Made by a program: the position numbers and the translations under genes. Positions 6,797-7,334 of a stretch of 7,334 nt of DNA are shown piece after piece; within the stretch, counting starts at the first letter, position 1, and each line of letters begins with the position of its first letter. The notes beneath the pieces are model-generated. The model was not told where the DNA came from, made no database searches, and saw nothing but the letters and a program-made list of their open reading frames with translations. The stretch is from the NCBI GenBank assembly GCA_044375275.1, contig JBILMZ010000175.1, positions 1 through 7,334 on the forward strand, in the 5' to 3' direction. This DNA is from SZUA-430 sp044375275 (GTDB taxonomy: Bacteria; Pseudomonadota; Alphaproteobacteria; Micropepsales; Micropepsaceae).

Positions 6797-6810
6797 TTCG
6801 AACCTGTCAA
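6781..6810 (-). promoter_or_regulatory. Candidate promoter of the soxBDAG operon
   Basis: On the minus strand a perfect TTGACA (plus 6805-6810) is followed after 18 bases by TACTTT (plus 6781-6786). This would start transcription near 6774 and leave about 43 bases before the small upstream ORF. It is the best -35 match in the region between the divergent genes. The -10 is only a moderate match, as expected for a regulated promoter. Confidence 0.5.
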
Positions 6811-6822
6811 TCCGCAGGGGCA

Positions 6823-6838
6823 GTTTCGGGCCCGGAAC
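6823..6838. promoter_or_regulatory. Near-perfect palindrome upstream of both promoters
   Basis: GTTTCGGG (6823-6830) followed directly by CCCGGAAC (6831-6838) is a 16-base palindrome with one mismatched pair. It lies upstream of the sox -35 and upstream of the tetR -35, so it could bind an activator or a second regulator molecule. It does not resemble the other two inverted repeats, so it is probably not the same protein's site. Binding factor unknown. Confidence 0.3.
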
Positions 6839-6850
6839 GGGGGTGGCACG

Positions 6851-6879
6851 TTGGCATGTCCGGACCGTTGGGCTAACGT
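6851..6879 (+). promoter_or_regulatory. Candidate promoter of the tetR-type gene
   Basis: TTGGCA (6851-6856), 17 bases, then TAACGT (6874-6879): five of six -35 matches and a moderate -10. Transcription would start near 6886, only a few bases before the ATG at 6890. If so, the mRNA is nearly leaderless or the true start codon is further downstream. No ribosome binding site is visible before 6890, which fits either reading. Confidence 0.4.
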
Positions 6880-6886
6880 TCAACGG
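6865..6886. promoter_or_regulatory. Inverted repeat over the tetR -10/+1
   Basis: CCGTTG (6865-6870) and CAACGG (6881-6886) are perfect arms around 10 bases. With two G-T pairs and one C-G pair the stem extends to nine pairs and a 4-base loop. As DNA it covers the candidate -10 and start of the tetR promoter, a usual place for an autoregulatory operator. As RNA, from any longer transcript, it would form a hairpin ending 3 bases before the ATG and hide the start. Which role applies cannot be settled here. Confidence 0.35.
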
Positions 6887-6889
6887 CTC

Positions 6890-7334
6890 ATGACCAATCT
6901 CACCAAGACAAGATCGACCGGGCGCAGCAGCCGGCCGCAGCCCGAATCTTCGGGCGGGCGGGCATCCCTGATGCGCGAGGACTGGCTCGATGCCGCGCGT
7001 CGCGTGCTCATCGATGAGGGTATCTCGGCGGTCAAGATCGACCGGCTCGCCAAGGACAGCAACGTCACGCGCGGCGGCTTCTACTGGCGCTTCAAGAGCC
7101 ATGGCGAACTCCTTAACCTGCTGATGCAGGACTGGCGACAGAACAACAGCCGGTCGACGCTTGCAGCGCTCAACGGACCCGGTACGCCTGTGCAGCGGTT
7201 CCGCAAACTCATGGCCGTCTGGCTCGACGAGATCGATTACAGCCCGGCCTATGACATCGCCATGCGCGAATGGGCCCGGACCTCTCCAAAAGTGGCGCGC
7301 CTGGTGCGGGAGGTTGACGAGGAGCGTATCCAGG
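6890..7334 (+). CDS. TetR/AcrR-family transcriptional regulator, C-terminus cut by window edge
   Basis: 148 codons are visible and the frame is open at the right edge; family members are usually about 190-220 residues. Residues 1-27 are a Ser/Arg/Gly-rich tail. From Met28 the DNA-binding domain follows: helix 1 (REDWLDAARRVLIDEGISAV) and a helix-turn-helix with IDRLAKDSNVTRGGFYWRF (50-68), the TetR signature. The later part (about 80 onward) is the start of the ligand-binding and dimerisation domain, too variable to name a ligand. Two starts are possible: ATG 6890, without a binding site, and ATG 6971, which gives a compact TetR protein. I report the longer form and regard the choice as open. 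It is divergent from soxB, so it probably represses sox and itself, with sarcosine or a related amine as a possible inducer (inference). Confidence 0.88.
   Translation, partial: MTNLTKTRSTGRSSRPQPESSGGRASLMREDWLDAARRVLIDEGISAVKIDRLAKDSNVTRGGFYWRFKSHGELLNLLMQDWRQNNSRSTLAALNGPGTPVQRFRKLMAVWLDEIDYSPAYDIAMREWARTSPKVARLVREVDEERIQ

Noticed and set aside
6628..6849. N-terminal extension of the SoxB frame to 6849
   Set aside because: Homologs start near MxxYSAFRLL. The extension crosses the candidate promoter and operator and has no ribosome binding site at 6849 or 6789.

Overview
The window looks like chromosomal DNA of a high-GC alphaproteobacterium. The evidence is the alphaproteobacterial-style tRNA-Lys(CTT) with encoded CCA, the complete soxBDAG gene order and the strong GC bias at third codon positions. 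I cannot name a genus.

Left third (1-1773): a leftward lipoprotein of the DUF4349 type is cut by the left edge. It is divergent from a rightward short-chain dehydrogenase/reductase (SDR), with about 110 bases between the two starts. A plausible promoter and a complete tRNA-Lys(CTT) follow the SDR.

Centre and right (1846-6731): one tightly packed leftward operon, soxB-soxD-soxA-soxG. It encodes the four subunits (beta, delta, alpha, gamma) of heterotetrameric sarcosine oxidase. This enzyme demethylates sarcosine to glycine, reduces O2 to H2O2 and passes the one-carbon unit to tetrahydrofolate. Junctions are 15 bases (B-D), a 1-base TGATG overlap (D-A) and an 8-base overlap (A-G). No glyA, purU or folD is seen in the operon, which ends next to the tRNA. 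SoxA, SoxG and SoxD each depart from the usual family form: an apparently shortened inter-domain region, a short N-terminus and a changed zinc-ligand spacing.

Right end (6732-7334): a TetR-family regulator, cut by the right edge, is divergent from the operon. The region between them holds a TTGACA-type promoter aimed at sox, with an inverted repeat over its -10 element. A second promoter aimed at tetR has another inverted repeat over its -10/+1. The soxB leader also carries an unannotated 35-codon ORF with a strong ribosome binding site. Its stop overlaps the soxB start as ATGA, and soxB has no ribosome binding site of its own.

I infer a sarcosine (or related N-methyl amine) demethylation module, repressed by the adjacent TetR protein and fine-tuned by translational coupling through the small upstream ORF. 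The enzymes belong to known families. The parts that may be undescribed are the leader ORF and the regulatory layout.
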